From Diphasiastrum complanatum (Eukaryota; Streptophyta; Lycopodiopsida; Lycopodiales; Lycopodiaceae), in contig CM055106.1 of assembly GCA_029204225.1 (NCBI GenBank), positions 43,809,003 through 43,873,002 of the forward strand: a DNA stretch of 64,000 bases. Direction: 5' to 3'. Under the pieces are notes generated by a model. It ran no database searches. It was given only the letters and a program-made list of their open reading frames with translations, and was not told the origin of the DNA. Made by a program: the position numbers and the translations under genes. Positions 19,556 through 30,632 of the stretch are shown here, piece by piece. Each line of letters starts with the position of its first letter. Within the stretch, counting starts at the first letter, position 1.

Positions 19556-20611
19556 TGTTGGGAGAGAGGGAGGAAGAATAAATGAAGAACACGAATGAGA
19601 AACAAACTCGAACAAAAAATGTTCGTGCGCAGCGGAATGAGTTAAATGACTCTCTCCCTAAGCATGACTATGCCTATTAGAATGAACAGAACTTTAGTGA
19701 TAGAAATCACAGTCATTCTAGATTACGTAGCCAAACATTTGAATGGATGAAGTGCTAGATGAATAATTTGTCGCGAATTGCAAGACAAATTATCTGTCGC
19801 GAATGATTTGCGAGCTAGACTGTGCTCGACTGATAATTAGTCACGAATTATTTGCAAAAGACAAGACTAAAAGTTAATTGTCTATTACCAGAAAGAGCAA
19901 CAAGAAAGATTAGACAGAATGAAGAATAAGCATAGCAATATTGACAGATCTAAAAATGCAGAACAAATGAATTGTGTCAGATTAAGTATATCAAGTATAC
20001 AAGTAAATAATGCAGTAGAGCACAAGCCTGTAGTGGACAAAATTGCGTGCCTACAAAGCTTCTATCTGTAATGGGGAATAAACCTTCCTTCACTTGTCCT
20101 AGACTTATCTTAATTCATTGGAATTCATCATCATCATCATAGAATACGCAGATGGTATCCAATATATATACATAATATTACAGGTGTGCAGATGCGAAAG
20201 TACAGAGTGGATGTGCTGTCTGTAGGAGATCGTGGGTGGCTGCAATCATTGTCCAATTTGTTAGCGCAACTGCATGGGGTGAGCGTAAAAAAGGTGCGAT
20301 GTCAGCCAGTACTGAAATGAACATTGGTGATGACGCAAAAGTGCGTCACTCTTACGAATGGCCTTAGGATAAGATTTACAGGGTGCCTTATCTGTTAGGG
20401 CACCTTTGCATTCAGTAAGGTAGTGTCCCCTTTTTGCCTGTCACCATGACCTCTGTAAGAACACAGTGTCGCGATTCATTCGCCTTTTCTTCGTCTATGC
20501 GAATTTGCGTGTAGAAAATGTAGACTGCATGACAACGTTAGAAAAATATGCAGCATGAATGGAGGCAGATTAAAATTAAGATTTAGGAGAGTAGGAGGAG
20601 TAAATCCAACA
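19556..20611 (-). repeat. Cop6A 5' LTR (1056 bp)
   Basis: It is bounded by the primer site on the left and by target copy GTTTC on the right, and has TG...CA ends. Internal motifs TCGCGAATTGCAAGACAAATT and related TCGCGAAT elements recur in it; the left LTR shares its first 458 bp. Confidence 0.85.
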
Positions 20612-20616
20612 GTTTC

Positions 20617-21562
20617 ATGTACTTCGTAGAATTGACAAGTGGTGAAGGATCTTCACTAGATAGTTTAAGATTCACTTCCATAGGCATAGCCACTAGTACA
20701 CAATTGTCCATGCCATAAGATTTCAGAATTTCTTGAGCATATTTCTGTTGAGAGACGAACGTACTTCCTACATCCAAGTAGTCTTTAATTCCCAAACAGT
20801 AGTGCATAAGCGCCAATATGTCATCTCAAATTTAGAACTTAACATTGCCTTAGTTTTCTGAATCATCTCTTCATGGTCACCAGTGATTATTAAATCATCC
20901 ACATAAAGGACAATAACCACATACTTGCCATCGATCCTCTTTATATTTGCATCTGAAGCACATCTAGAAAATTTATTGGACAAAAAGAAACCATCTATTT
21001 GCTTATACCAAACTCTTGCTCCTTGCTTTATCCCATACAAAGACTTCTTAAGTCTACAAACCTTGTTTTCTGAACCTGGTACTTCAAAACCTGGTGGCTA
21101 GAACATATAAATCTTTTCTTCAAGGTATCCATTCAAATATGTTGATTTTACATTCATCTGAATAATCTTACATCCCCTAGTAGTAGCTATAGCAATGATA
21201 GTACGAATAGTAGTTATTCTTGCTATGGGAGCAAAGGTTTCCTGAAAATCAAAACCTTCAACTTGTGAAAATCCTTGCGCAACAAGCCTGGATTTATACT
21301 TCTCAAGAGTGCCATCAGATTTGTACTTGACTCTCCAAATCCACTTGCTGCCAATGATTTTCTTGTTATGAGGCCGGTCCACAAGCTCCCAAGTCTGATT
21401 TTTGATAATGCTATCATACTCAACTTGCATGGAATCCTTCCATTCTGGACTAGCCATAGCCTCGTCCACATTAGTTGGTTCATGTATTTTCATAATTTCA
21501 TCCATTAGTGCCAAGTTCAAAACATGTCTTGATGCCCTCAATTGCTCCTCTATTCTCTTCAC
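20617..21562 (-). pseudogene. Cop5A reverse transcriptase, N-terminal part
   Basis: 21562-21098 carries the RT start: ASPEWKDSMQVEYDSIIKNQ, GSKWIWRVKYKSDGTLEKYK, RLVAQGFSQVEGFDFQETFA, and QMNVKSTYLNGYLEE, where the usual catalytic QMDV Asp is Asn. After a stop, 21040-20583 continues with MYGIKQGARVWYKQIDG and VIVLYVDDLIITG (YVDD intact). It then frameshifts to MALMHYCLGIKDYLDVGSTF and KLSSEDPSPLVNSTKYMKL, ending at the Cop6A target site. The Asp-to-Asn change and at least two breaks abolish function. Confidence 0.85.
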
Positions 21563-22659
21563 CTTCGGGGCCCATCTGCTAGTGATTCAGGTATTGTTGG
21601 AATGTAATTCCTTTCGTCAAAGCACCGTCTCACCCACAATGGAGATTGCTTTCCTTGTGGTGCTATGACAGACTTGTTATGTGTTTTCTCCTCCTCAATA
21701 TTTGAGGTATCCTCCTCCTTCAAAGAAATACTAGCCATTGGATAAGGCACGTTTGATGATAAAGTGGCCTGGCTATCTCCTGCCACTGAATGTGGTTCTG
21801 CATCAAAAATAACATCTCGACTATAAGTATTTTCTTTGCCTCTTTGTCATAAATTTTGTATGCCTTCGATTCATCACTATAGCCCAAGAAAATACATACT
21901 CTGCTTTTGGAATCTAACTTCTTGCGATCAGAATCTGGTACATGTGCATAACAATCTGATCCAATGACTCGAAAATGAGAAACTGAAGGTTTCTTACCAC
22001 AATAGGCCTCATAAGGTGTCTTACCAATGCCTTGGTGTAGGTTCTGTTCAAAATGTAGACTGCTGTTTTTACTACTTCAGCCCAAAATCAATTAAGCAAC
22101 TCCTTCGCTTTCAGCATATAACGACCCATCTCCATAACAATTATGTTTCTACATTCAAGGATGTCGTTTTGCTGAGGCGTATGCACAGCAGTGAGTTGGC
22201 ACTTAATGCCATGCTCTTTAAAATAGTCATTAAAAGCATTTGAACAAAACTCTCCTCCATGATCTGTGCGAAACTTTTTCAGTTTTGAACCATTCTCATT
22301 CTCAACAAAATTGTGCCACGTCTTGAAATTTCCAAAAGCGTCAGACTTATCACAAAGAGAATACACCCACATCTTTCTACTAAAATTGTCGTGATCAACA
22401 TGAAATAAAAAGATCCTCCCAATGCCATAGTTTTCATTTTTCCACATAGATCAACATGTACAAGTTCTAGAGGAGACTCTGCGTCGTTGCTGCTCTCACG
22501 TGGAAAAGGCTTTGGATGTTGCTTGCCCATCAAACAAGCTGCACAATTTTCTTTTACTTCAAAAACATAAGGTAAGTGTGCCACCATACCAGACTTTTGC
22601 ATTCCTTTCAAAATAGCAATACTAATGTGGCCGAATATTTCATGCCACAGCTTAGTCAA
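21563..22659 (-). pseudogene. Cop5A integrase
   Basis: The frame from 22659 shows MTKLWHEIFGHISIAIL, CAACLMGKQHPKPFPRESS and LELVHVDLCGKM (first catalytic Asp). It then frameshifts at the second half of the core, where 22447-22088 gives KKFRTDHGGEFCSNAFNDYF (second Asp) and TPQQNDILECRN (catalytic Glu present). The C-terminal part around 22000-21800 is in pieces (GKKPSVSHFRVIGSDCYAH-like and YSDESKAYKIYDKE-like by inspection). 21786-21559 holds the linker before RT. The catalytic triad residues are all present, so inactivation is by frameshift and stops. Confidence 0.8.
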
Positions 22660-22707
22660 ATCTGGTCCTATTGTAGTAGCAAAAGCAGAGAGTTTATATA
22701 TATTATT

Positions 22708-23632
22708 TCATCTCTCACCCTTTCCAACAAGCTTACCTTCACTGTCAAATATTTTTGCTCTTGTTTTCTTGAAACATACCATCAAGTTGCAATCTGTTAT
22801 TGTGGAAACAGACAACAGATTCTTCGTAATTTCAGGAACATAAAGCACATCAGACAATTTTATGGTTTCACCATTTGTTGTCACAAATATCGTGCCAGTT
22901 CCTTCTGCAGGGCACTTAGCATTATTCCCAACAGTTATTGTGATGGCTTCCTTAAGAGGATGCAAGGAAGTATACCGGTCTCTCTTACCGCGGGATGCCC
23001 CACTGTCCAAAACCCATGAGTTATAGTTGGATGATTGTGCTTCAGTAGATAATTCATCAATGGCAATAAATAGTTCCAACTTTGTTTGCACATTGTTGAC
23101 TTCTTGCATGCCTTTGGCACCCTTTGCATATGGTTTTAAGGTGCCTTTCTTCTCATTCGCTTGCTTTACCCTACAGCTTCTCACCATATGGCCTTTCTTT
23201 TCACAATGGTAGCACTCTCCTTTTAAACTTCTTTAATTCTCCATCAGCAAATCGTTCCATGGCCAATTGATTTTTCAGATTATGTACTCTGGTTTGATTT
23301 CTTGTCTCATACTGAGTTTTCAAAACAGTCCAAGCTTCACTAGCCTTGGAAGTATGTTGAATCAATGTTAACACAGAATATGAAACACTTGTTATAGTTG
23401 CAAATAACATGTCTGCATTCTATTGCTTCCATGTCCGAAGCACTGCTGGATTGGGTGCTATCAGAATCAATGCATATTTAGTATATGGAGTTGGTTGTGG
23501 CTCAGCCTCCATTCCTAGAACATTCTCCAACAGTCCGTAGGAATCCAATATCGCACATATTTGAAACTTCCACAAAGTATAGTTAGTTCCATCCAACTTT
23601 CCTTCTGAAAATGCTGGTGGACGTATAAGCAT
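22708..23632 (-). pseudogene. Cop5A gag-protease
   Basis: Gag starts at ATG 23632 (MLIRPPAFSEGKLDGTNYTL, WKFQICAILDSYGLLENVLG), breaks after 69 residues and resumes at 23410 (SKASEAWTVLKTQYETRNQT, then VHNLKNQLAMERFADGELKK). A further shift precedes the protease frame 23187-22708, with SWVLDSGASRGKRDRYTSLH (Asp-Ser-Gly active site) and LSDVLYVPEITKNLLSVSTI. The zinc knuckle near 23210 (CYHCEKKGHMVRSC-like) is only partly in frame. Cop5B lacks this entire region, so it is the only gag copy of this family here. Confidence 0.8.
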
Positions 23633-23746
23633 ACTTTTTTAAACAATAGCACCTTATGAAGCCATCAAACTACTTAGCTATGCACAGAACTTTTAGAACT
23701 CAAACAATCTTGCTCTAGCACCTAAGCTCTGATACTATATTATAAT

Positions 23747-25184
23747 TGACAATTGAATTCAGCACAGACAAGAGACAATAAACTTGAATCTGAAAATATG
23801 ATAATAAAGCCAGTACGTAAGATGATGATCACTATCCAATCCGTGCACCCTGGAGAAGGGCTTCAATGGCGATCTTGAATAGAGTCTAGATGACTGATCT
23901 ACAATAAACAGAATGCTCTAACTGCTGAGGAATGCTTCTCAATTTGGTAGTTATATAGTGGCGAGCACCATCAGAGAGAGCGAACAACCAAGTGTCAAAA
24001 AGGGATGCAAAACACCAAAAGTGTGTTTTCCCATGAGGAGTCGAAAGGCCAAATGATGAAGAGGTCGTACTGTCGGGGCTGGCGTCTACCGGTAGCCCCC
24101 CAAACCCCCAACCGGAGGGCTACCACCCCCCGGACACCCTATTTCTCGGGGGGCTCCACCCCTCGAACCCCCCGGACTTCCTGCTATGCAATCCAGCCGT
24201 CTCATAGCCATCATGGTCTCACATTAGACCCCTATTGGGTGATTCTGACGAATCTCCAAGATGCTCGGACAGAGCAACTCAAGAGCACCTCTCACCTTAG
24301 ATCGAGGAGGTCTCTGAGAAGATGAGACTAATGAAGACTGAGAGCCGAGTATGAGAGCCAAGAAATACTAGCTAGGAAAGACAAGTAAGAACTGTGTAAG
24401 CCTCATGGTGAATCCCGGAAGATGGAATGACCATGTAGGAACTAGTATTTCTAAGCAAATGCAATAAATGCAAGTAGACCCCTCTTAAAGAAAGTAGAGT
24501 GAGCCACCTTTTGATGGTGACCTCTAGTGGAGAGCATTATTCCACTTGTTATTTATGAAATGTGAAAATTCCACTAGGATGCCACCTAAGTAGCTCTCTT
24601 GCTTATTTAAGAGACTCCCTGTTTGTGAAGAGGAGCTTTTTGTGATTTGTATCAACTCCATGCTGAAATGAGAAGAGCCTTCACGAGTTTGGTGCAACCA
24701 TTGAGCTCCTTGATCATGCTTGTTTCTTGAGTGATGCATTCATGATTTTGCCCTTCCCGAAATCCATTGAACGTTCATTGGTTTGCATGCTGATCTGTGA
24801 ATGAGCATTCTTGGCTTGCATCTCTATGTAGAATGTAAGTGCATTCAAGAGTGACATCCCTGAGTAGTCCTCTGACAGGCAAGACATAAAGAAAATATTA
24901 CAACGAAATTCTCTCCGCTTCTGTCTGGTTTGGCATCGTAACATCAAGAAACTATCTAATGAATGCCATGAAGCCTGATAACAGGCAGAAACGGTTCTGA
25001 AAAAGTGGCCAGAAAAAACTGAAGTAAGCGCCAGGTCCTCTGGAGTAGGGGAACGGTCAACAACCTCGTTCTAACAACCGTGCTCAATTATGCCTTCTCC
25101 TCATAACGGGGGCCTTACAGATTTAAGCTCATGGTTAACTAGTGACTACTAAACTGAGAGGTGAATCTTTAGTTATGTCTAACA
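23747..25184 (-). repeat. Cop5A 5' LTR with a foreign 838-bp segment
   Basis: The plus-strand ends TGACAATTGAATTC (23747) and TGTCTAACA (25184) match the 670-bp LTR of Cop5B. Between 24233 and 25070 there is a segment with no counterpart in any other Cop5 LTR. The adjacent primer site reads TATAGTATCAGAGC, one base off the consensus. Confidence 0.8.
24233..25070. mobile_element. Unclassified insertion in Cop5A LTR
   Basis: Comparison with 27400-27455 and 30860-30900 shows the LTR should run directly from ACATTAGACCCC to CTAACAACCGTGCTC. The 838 bp between contain no coding domain. No terminal inverted repeat or clear target duplication was found at the edges (start TATTGGGTG, end AACCTCGTT). 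It could be a non-autonomous transposon or filler DNA. Confidence 0.55.
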
Positions 25185-25888
25185 TGACCCATAATGTCAA
25201 CTAAAACTTTCAACTCGGACGTTGTCTTCTAAAATCCTACGACTACTAAACGTTTTCTTTGACTATTATAGTTAGCCCATTCAATAAATTGACACGTTGA
25301 CAACAACAACAACAATTAACACATTGATTAAATTTTCTTGATTTGTTGAGAATGTAGCTATCACTGTTTAAAAAAATTAAAATTCATAAAGTCTTCATTG
25401 CAAGTTAGTGTACATGGTTTAAAATCTTAAATATACATCACTAGTCATAATGCCAAGTATTTAGTTTTCGTTTTATTATGGAGGCAACTCCACGAGCAGA
25501 AATCTCATATAAAATTTAAAGCAGATTTTTGTGAGCCTTCCCACCACAACTCTTATGTGGACATCTAGTAAAGAATTGACACAACACATGGAAATTCTAA
25601 CTAAATGTGCATGTAGAGAGCCAATGTATGGGTGCCACATGCCACATGCACATTCTAGAAAAAAATGCATGTGCGTGGTAATATGTCCTCATTAGCTACC
25701 ACATGCAGATTCACTTAGAAAAAACATCTAGCAAAATAAGGTTAAAAAAATGCAAAAGCAATAATTTGCATGTGGTAATCTATCCTCATTAGCTGCCACA
25801 TGCAGATTCACTTAGTAGAAAATCCAAAAAACAAGGTTAAAAAATGCGAAAGCAATTATTTGCGTTTGGCCATTATGTAGAAAAGACA
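25185..25888. repeat. Duplicated flank, copy 1
   Basis: It matches 31001-31821 along its length, directly adjoining a Cop5 LTR in both places. Differences: copy 2 has an extra ~85 bp and a (TA)n array, copy 1 has a few extra bases near 25540. The homology stops sharply after GTAGAAAAGACA in both. Confidence 0.85.
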
Positions 25889-26238
25889 ATAAAACAACTG
25901 CTGACAATGCCTTGGAAGAAATTAATAATGAAATTGACTCATTTTTTGAAGAAATGCAAGATGTTTGTAATCAACGATAGGATGTTAATCCAGCTCATAT
26001 GATGACGAAGCAAGGGATATGATGTCACCAGCACCCTCACTCGTGATAATTTCTGATCAAGTTGATGTTGTTTAGGAGGAAACTGAAGATGAAAAGATAG
26101 AGGAAGCCATGAAAGTACAAGCCCTAGACTTTGTACATAGATGTTAAGAAAAAAAAAAGAGGATCTAATCGAAGTAGTAGAAGATGATTTGATTGACATT
26201 GAGGATGATTTTGATGACGTAGTGAATCATATTTTGTA
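25889..26238 (+). pseudogene. Decayed acidic coding remnant
   Basis: Plus-strand scraps are Asp/Glu-rich, for example ADNALEEINNEIDSFFEEMQ in one frame, then DEARDMMSPAPSLVIISDQV and EETEDEKIEEAMKVQAL in another, ending with DLIEVVEDDLIDIEDDFDDV and a stop at 26238. Frame switches and stops at roughly every 80 bp show decay. The composition suggests the acidic C-terminal tail of a protein, perhaps of a DNA transposase, but nothing is recognised with confidence. It starts exactly where the duplicated flank ends, so its 5' part was lost at that junction. Confidence 0.3.
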
Positions 26239-27263
26239 AAGCTAATCAAAACATATTGGATGGTCAAGATTTGAGCACTTATAAAATATTGTATTTTAAA
26301 TAAACTAGACTTGGGCCACGTAAATAAAATAATGTAAAAAGGCTCAAAGCATGACAAGTATTAAGGTTAGTGCTTTAAACATAATTTGGTTGTTGTACAC
26401 AAACATTAATGTGGTTGTAGCTACAAGAATGGACTTGGCAAGGTATTGAATGGGATGCTATTAAGTAAGGCACTGGGCCTACCTTGCCTACATTCTAAAA
26501 TATCAAAAGATTGAACTAATTCTAGTTTTCTGCTCACACCTCATAGAATAAGATAACAACGTGATTGTTTTTCACCTATGTCCCATTGACGTATAAATAT
26601 AATACTAGGTAATAGCCAATGTAACAAGTGTTGATAACCTAATCGCTCTTAAAAGCACATGGAATTGTGCAAGAGACCATCGCATTTGTAGAATTGGAAT
26701 GACATGAATTTGCCCTAAGCCTATTGCGAATGTTAGGATAAAATGCTTGGCCAAGTATAAACGCACACAGGTATTGTTTTACTTCTAAATTAAGACACGA
26801 TTAGACTTTAGAATGTATAATAAAAATAGATAGCTGGCGTGCTCTTGGAAAGCATGAATATGCTCAAGGGTTACAAAAATTGTACATCACCTGTGCTCTA
26901 TACAATAGGTACAAGTATCCGTATGGCATGAATTTGCCCCTATACTTGCGTACTAATCTATGCTATCCCTTGGTTGTGAGTTGCAATCTATTTAGCACAG
27001 CTAGTTTTAAGTACATAATGAATAAACTCACATAGGACACCATCAATTTATTGCATGCACAAAGTCATACTTATTTTAAGTATCTAATTAATGCTTATGC
27101 TAGAGACAAGCATGCATGTTGTCAATGGCTTAGTTTATGGTGAGATGTTTTAATTCCACTTTTTTATAATGGGAATTGTACAAAAGCAAATTACGAGTTT
27201 TTTATTCGAAGATTGTTTTTCTTACTTGTGTTCTACAATATAGAAAAAAAAAAATCATAGTGT
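26239..27263. other. Non-coding AT-rich spacer
   Basis: Stops in all frames, no recognised repeat. Short imperfect repeats of TTTGCCCCTATAC/TTTGCCCTAAGCC type occur near 26710 and 26930. Nothing else can be supported. Confidence 0.5.
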
Positions 27264-27346
27264 ACATAGTGTACTGGTGCTCAGGAATTGAGACGAACTC
27301 GAATGATTTGTGTTCTGATGACTCGAATTCTGATGATTCGAATTCT
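27264..27346 (+). repeat. 83-bp repeat X with 15-bp minisatellite, copy 1
   Basis: It matches 45941-46022 inverted. It holds three diverged tandem copies of GATGATTCGAATTCT. On the right it is joined directly to the truncated Cop5B LTR. Confidence 0.7.
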
Positions 27347-27557
27347 CCTGTTTCTTGGGGGCCTCCACCTCCCGAACCCCCGGACTTCCTGCTATGCAAT
27401 CCAGCCGTCTCATAACCATCATGGTCTTACATTAGACCCTGGACTAACAACCGTGCTTAATTATGGATTCTCCTCATAACGGGGGCCTTACAAATTTGAG
27501 CTCATGGTTAACTAGTGACTACTAAACTGAGAGGTGAATGTTTAGTTATGTCTAACA

Positions 27558-28200
27558 CCCCCCCTCAACATTCACCGAAAGGTAAATCTTCGTCTTGGTC
27601 CAAGGCCAACTTTGAAGAAGATGACCCGAAAGTTGCACTGATCCCAAAGCTTTCGTAAAGATGTCAACAACATTCTCGTTTGTTGGACAATACTCCAACT
27701 CATGGACTCCATCCTCAATCAGCTCCCGAATATAGTGATAGTGTATTTCAATGTGTTTCGTATGAGAATGAAACACGGGGTTCTTGGCTATAGCCATGCA
27801 ACTTTGAATGTCACAATTTAGAACTGTAGCAACATGAACAAGTACACCCAGGTCCGCTAGAATCCTTTGCATCCATACTACCTCACAAGCTACAACACAA
27901 GCTGCCTTGTATTGTGCTTCGGCAGAAGATAATGCCACGGTTGCTTGCTTCTTACTATTCCAAGAAATAATCCCAGAACCAAGTGAGAGACAAGATCCAA
28001 AATTTGCTCTTTGTGTATCATAATCTCCAACCCAATCAGAATCACATTAACCTGCCAAGATTTCTCCATGACCATAAGTAATACCATAGTTCAAAGTACC
28101 TTTAAGATATCTAAGAACTCTCACGCCTTGCTTCCAATGATTTTCATGAGGCATCTTTGCCAATCTGCTTAAGACACCTACAACAAAAAAAAATGTCAAA
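27558..28200 (-). pseudogene. Cop5B RNase H
   Basis: The frame 27938-27552 gives ALSSAEAQYKAACVVACEVV, ILADLGVLVHVATVLNCDIQ, and the C-terminus HTKHIEIHYHYIRELIEDGV with PTNENVVDIFTKALGSVQLS. This is the better-preserved RNase H of the family; the corresponding Cop5A region has more stops. Upstream parts (28087-27890 and around 28100-28200) carry the start of RNase H and the YLKGTLNYGI-type linker in other frames. A stop near 28050 and a frameshift near 27900 interrupt it. Confidence 0.8.
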
Positions 28201-28936
28201 TCTTGTGGTAGTTAAATAAATCAACATCCCCACAAGTTTCTTGTACTTCGTAGAATTGACAAGTGCAACCAGTAATTATTAAATTATCCACATAAATGAC
28301 AATAACCACATACTTGCCATCCTCCTTATAGAAATATAAGTTTGCATCACAAGCACATCTAGAAAATTTATTTGACAAAAAGAAACTATCTATTCGCTTA
28401 CACCAAACTCTCACTCCTTGCTTTAGCCCATACAAAGCCTTCTTCAGTCTACAAACCTTGTTTTTTGAACCTGTTACTTCAAAACCTGGTGGCTGGAACA
28501 TATAAATCTCCTCTTCAAGGTCTCCATTCAGATATGTTGATTTCACATCCATCTGAATAACCTTCCATCCCCTGGTAGTAGCTAAAGCAATAATAGTACG
28601 AATAGTAGCTATTCTAGCTGTGGGAGCAAAGGTTTCCTGATAATCAAAACCTTCAACTTGTGAAAATCCTTGCGCAACAAGCCTGGATTTATCCTTCTCA
28701 AGAGTGCCATCAGATTTGTACTTGACTCTCCAAATCCACTTGCAGTCAATGATTTTCTTGTTATGAGGCCGGTCCACAAGCTTCCAGGTCTGATTTTTTA
28801 AAATGCTATCATACTCAGCTTGCATGGACTCCTTCCATTCTAGACTAGCCATAGCCTCATCCACATTTGTTGGCTCATGTATTTTCATAATTTCATCCGT
28901 TAGTGCCAAGTTCAATAAATGTCCTGATGCCCTCAA
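28196..28936 (-). pseudogene. Cop5B reverse transcriptase, 3' deleted
   Basis: A single 246-residue frame covers RT from MRASGHLLNLALTDEIMKIH through ASLEWKESMQAEYDSILKNQ, KWIWRVKYKSDGTLEKDK, QMDVKSTYLNGDLEEEIYMF (Asp intact here, unlike Cop5A) and YGLKQGVRVWCKRIDSFFLS to VIVIYVDNLIITG. The catalytic YVDD has become YVDN. The frame then jumps by deletion (about 225 bp relative to Cop5A) into CQFYEVQETCGDVDLFNY, which is a shifted reading of the later RT segment. The frame looks long and clean but is catalytically changed and internally deleted. Confidence 0.85.
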
Positions 28937-29188
28937 TCGCTCCTCTATTTTCTTTGACGTTCGGGGCCCATCTGCTGGTGATTAAGGTATTGAGGAATGT
29001 AATTCCTTTTGTCAAAGAGCCGTCTCGCCCACAATGGAGGTTGCTTTCCTTGTGGTGACTTGTTATCTGTTTTCTCCTCCTCAATCTTTGAGGTATCTCC
29101 TCCTTCAAAGGAATACTAGCCATTGGGTAAGGCACCTGGTGAGCTATTTTTTCGTTTGATGATAAAGTGGCCTGGTTATCTCCTTGCA

Positions 29189-30209
29189 CTAAATGTGGTT
29201 CTTCATCAAAAACAACATCTCGACTGATAAGTATTTTCTTTGTCTCTTTGTCATAAATTTTGTATACCTTCGATATTTATCACTATAACCCAAGAAAATA
29301 CATACTCTGCTTTTGGAATCTAACTTCTTGCAATCAGAATCTGGTACATGTGCATAACAATCGGATCCAAAGACTCGAAAATGGGCAATTGAAGGTTTGT
29401 TACCACAATAGGCCTCATAAGGTGTCTTACCGATGACTGCCTTTGTGTAGGTTCTATTCAAAATGTAGACTGTTGTTTTTATTGTTTCATCCCAAAATGA
29501 ATTAGGCAACTCCTTCGCTTTCAGCATACAACGAGACATCTCCATAACAGTTCTGTTTCTGTGTTCAACGATGCCGTTTTGTTGAGGCGTATGCGCAGCA
29601 GTGAGTTGGCATTTAATGCCATGCTCTTTACAATAGTCATTAAAAGTATTTGAACAAAACTCTCTTCCATGATCCGTGCGAAACTTTCTCATTCTCAACA
29701 AGTTTGTGCCATGTCTTGAAATTTTCAAAAGCGTTAGACTTATCGCGAAGAAAATACACCCACATCTTTCTACTGAAATCGTCGATGATCAACATGCAAT
29801 AAAAAGATCCTCCCAATGCCATAGTTTTCATTTTTCCACATAGATCAGCATGTACAAGTTCTAGAGGTGACTCTGCGTCGTTGCTGCTCTCACGTGGAAA
29901 AGGCTTTTGATGTTGCTTGCCCATCAAACAAGTTGCACAATTTTCTTTTAATTCAGAAACATGAGGTAACTGTGCCACCATACCAGACTTTTGCATTTCT
30001 TTCAAAACAACAACACTAATGTGGCCGAATCTTTCATGCCACGTCTTAGTCAATTCTGGTCCTGTTGTAGTAGCAAAAGCAAAGAGTTTATATATATTAT
30101 TTCGTCTCTCACCCTTTCCAACAAGCTTACCTTCACTATCAAACATTTTTGCTCTTGTTTTCTTGAAACATACCATCAAGTTGCAATCTGTTATTGTGGA
30201 AACAGACAA
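29189..30209 (-). pseudogene. Cop5B integrase
   Basis: 30209-29640 carries the protease-integrase junction (MSVSTITDCNLMVCFKKTRA), the HHCC domain (TKTWHERFGHISVVVLKEMQ, CATCLMGKQHQKPFPRESSN), and the first catalytic Asp in LELVHADLCGKM. It continues to FKTWHKLVENEK, then shifts. 29728-29189 continues with KFRTDHGREFCSNTFNDYCK (second Asp), HTPQQNGIVEHRNRTVMEMS (catalytic Glu) and FGSDCYAHVPDSDCKKLDSK. The DDE triad is complete but spread over two frames with a small deletion near 29690 relative to Cop5A. 29189-28893 is the linker to RT. Confidence 0.85.
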
Positions 30210-30330
30210 CAGATTCTTCGTAATCTCAGAAACAAAAGCACATCAGACAACTTTCTGGTAGCTATGCACAGAACTTTCAGAACTCAAACAATCTCACTCT
30301 AGCACCTAAGCTCTGATACCATATTATAAT

Positions 30331-30554
30331 TGACAATTGAATTCAGCATAGACAAGAGAAAATAAACTCGAATCTGAAAATCTGATAATAAAGCCAGTAT
30401 ACATAATATGATGGTGCTATCTAATCCCTGCACCCTAGAGAAGGGCTTCAATGACGATCTCGAATAGACTCTGGAAGACTAATCTACAATAAACAGAATG
30501 CTATAACTGCTAAGGAATGCTTCTCAATGTGGTAGTTATATAGTGGCAACCACC

Positions 30555-30632
<78 letters not shown>

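Larger units (their letters stand above)
16579..20611 (-). mobile_element. Cop6A: copia element nested in Cop5A, target duplication GTTTC
   Basis: The element begins TGTTGGGAGAG (16579) and ends ATCCAACA (20611). It is bordered by GTTTC at 16574-16578 and 20612-20616, the 5-bp duplication expected of copia integration. The interrupted Cop5 sequence is contiguous in Cop5B (around 28242), which proves the insertion. The right LTR is complete (19556-20611, 1056 bp); the left LTR is cut to 16579-17036. PBS, gag, protease and part of integrase are present, then a deletion leads directly to the end of RT. Confidence 0.92.
15674..25184 (-). mobile_element. Cop5A: Ty1/copia element hosting nested Cop6A
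   Basis: A minus-strand copia element. The truncated 3' LTR is 15674-15950 and RNase H begins at 15951. RT is split by Cop6A (16579-20611, target duplication GTTTC). Integrase, protease and gag follow to 23632, then a mutated primer site near 23725-23740 and the 5' LTR 23747-25184. That LTR contains an extra roughly 838-bp segment. The purine tract is lost: Cop5B keeps GAGGGGGG before its LTR at the corresponding place, whereas Cop5A has a deletion of about 48 bp. Confidence 0.85.
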
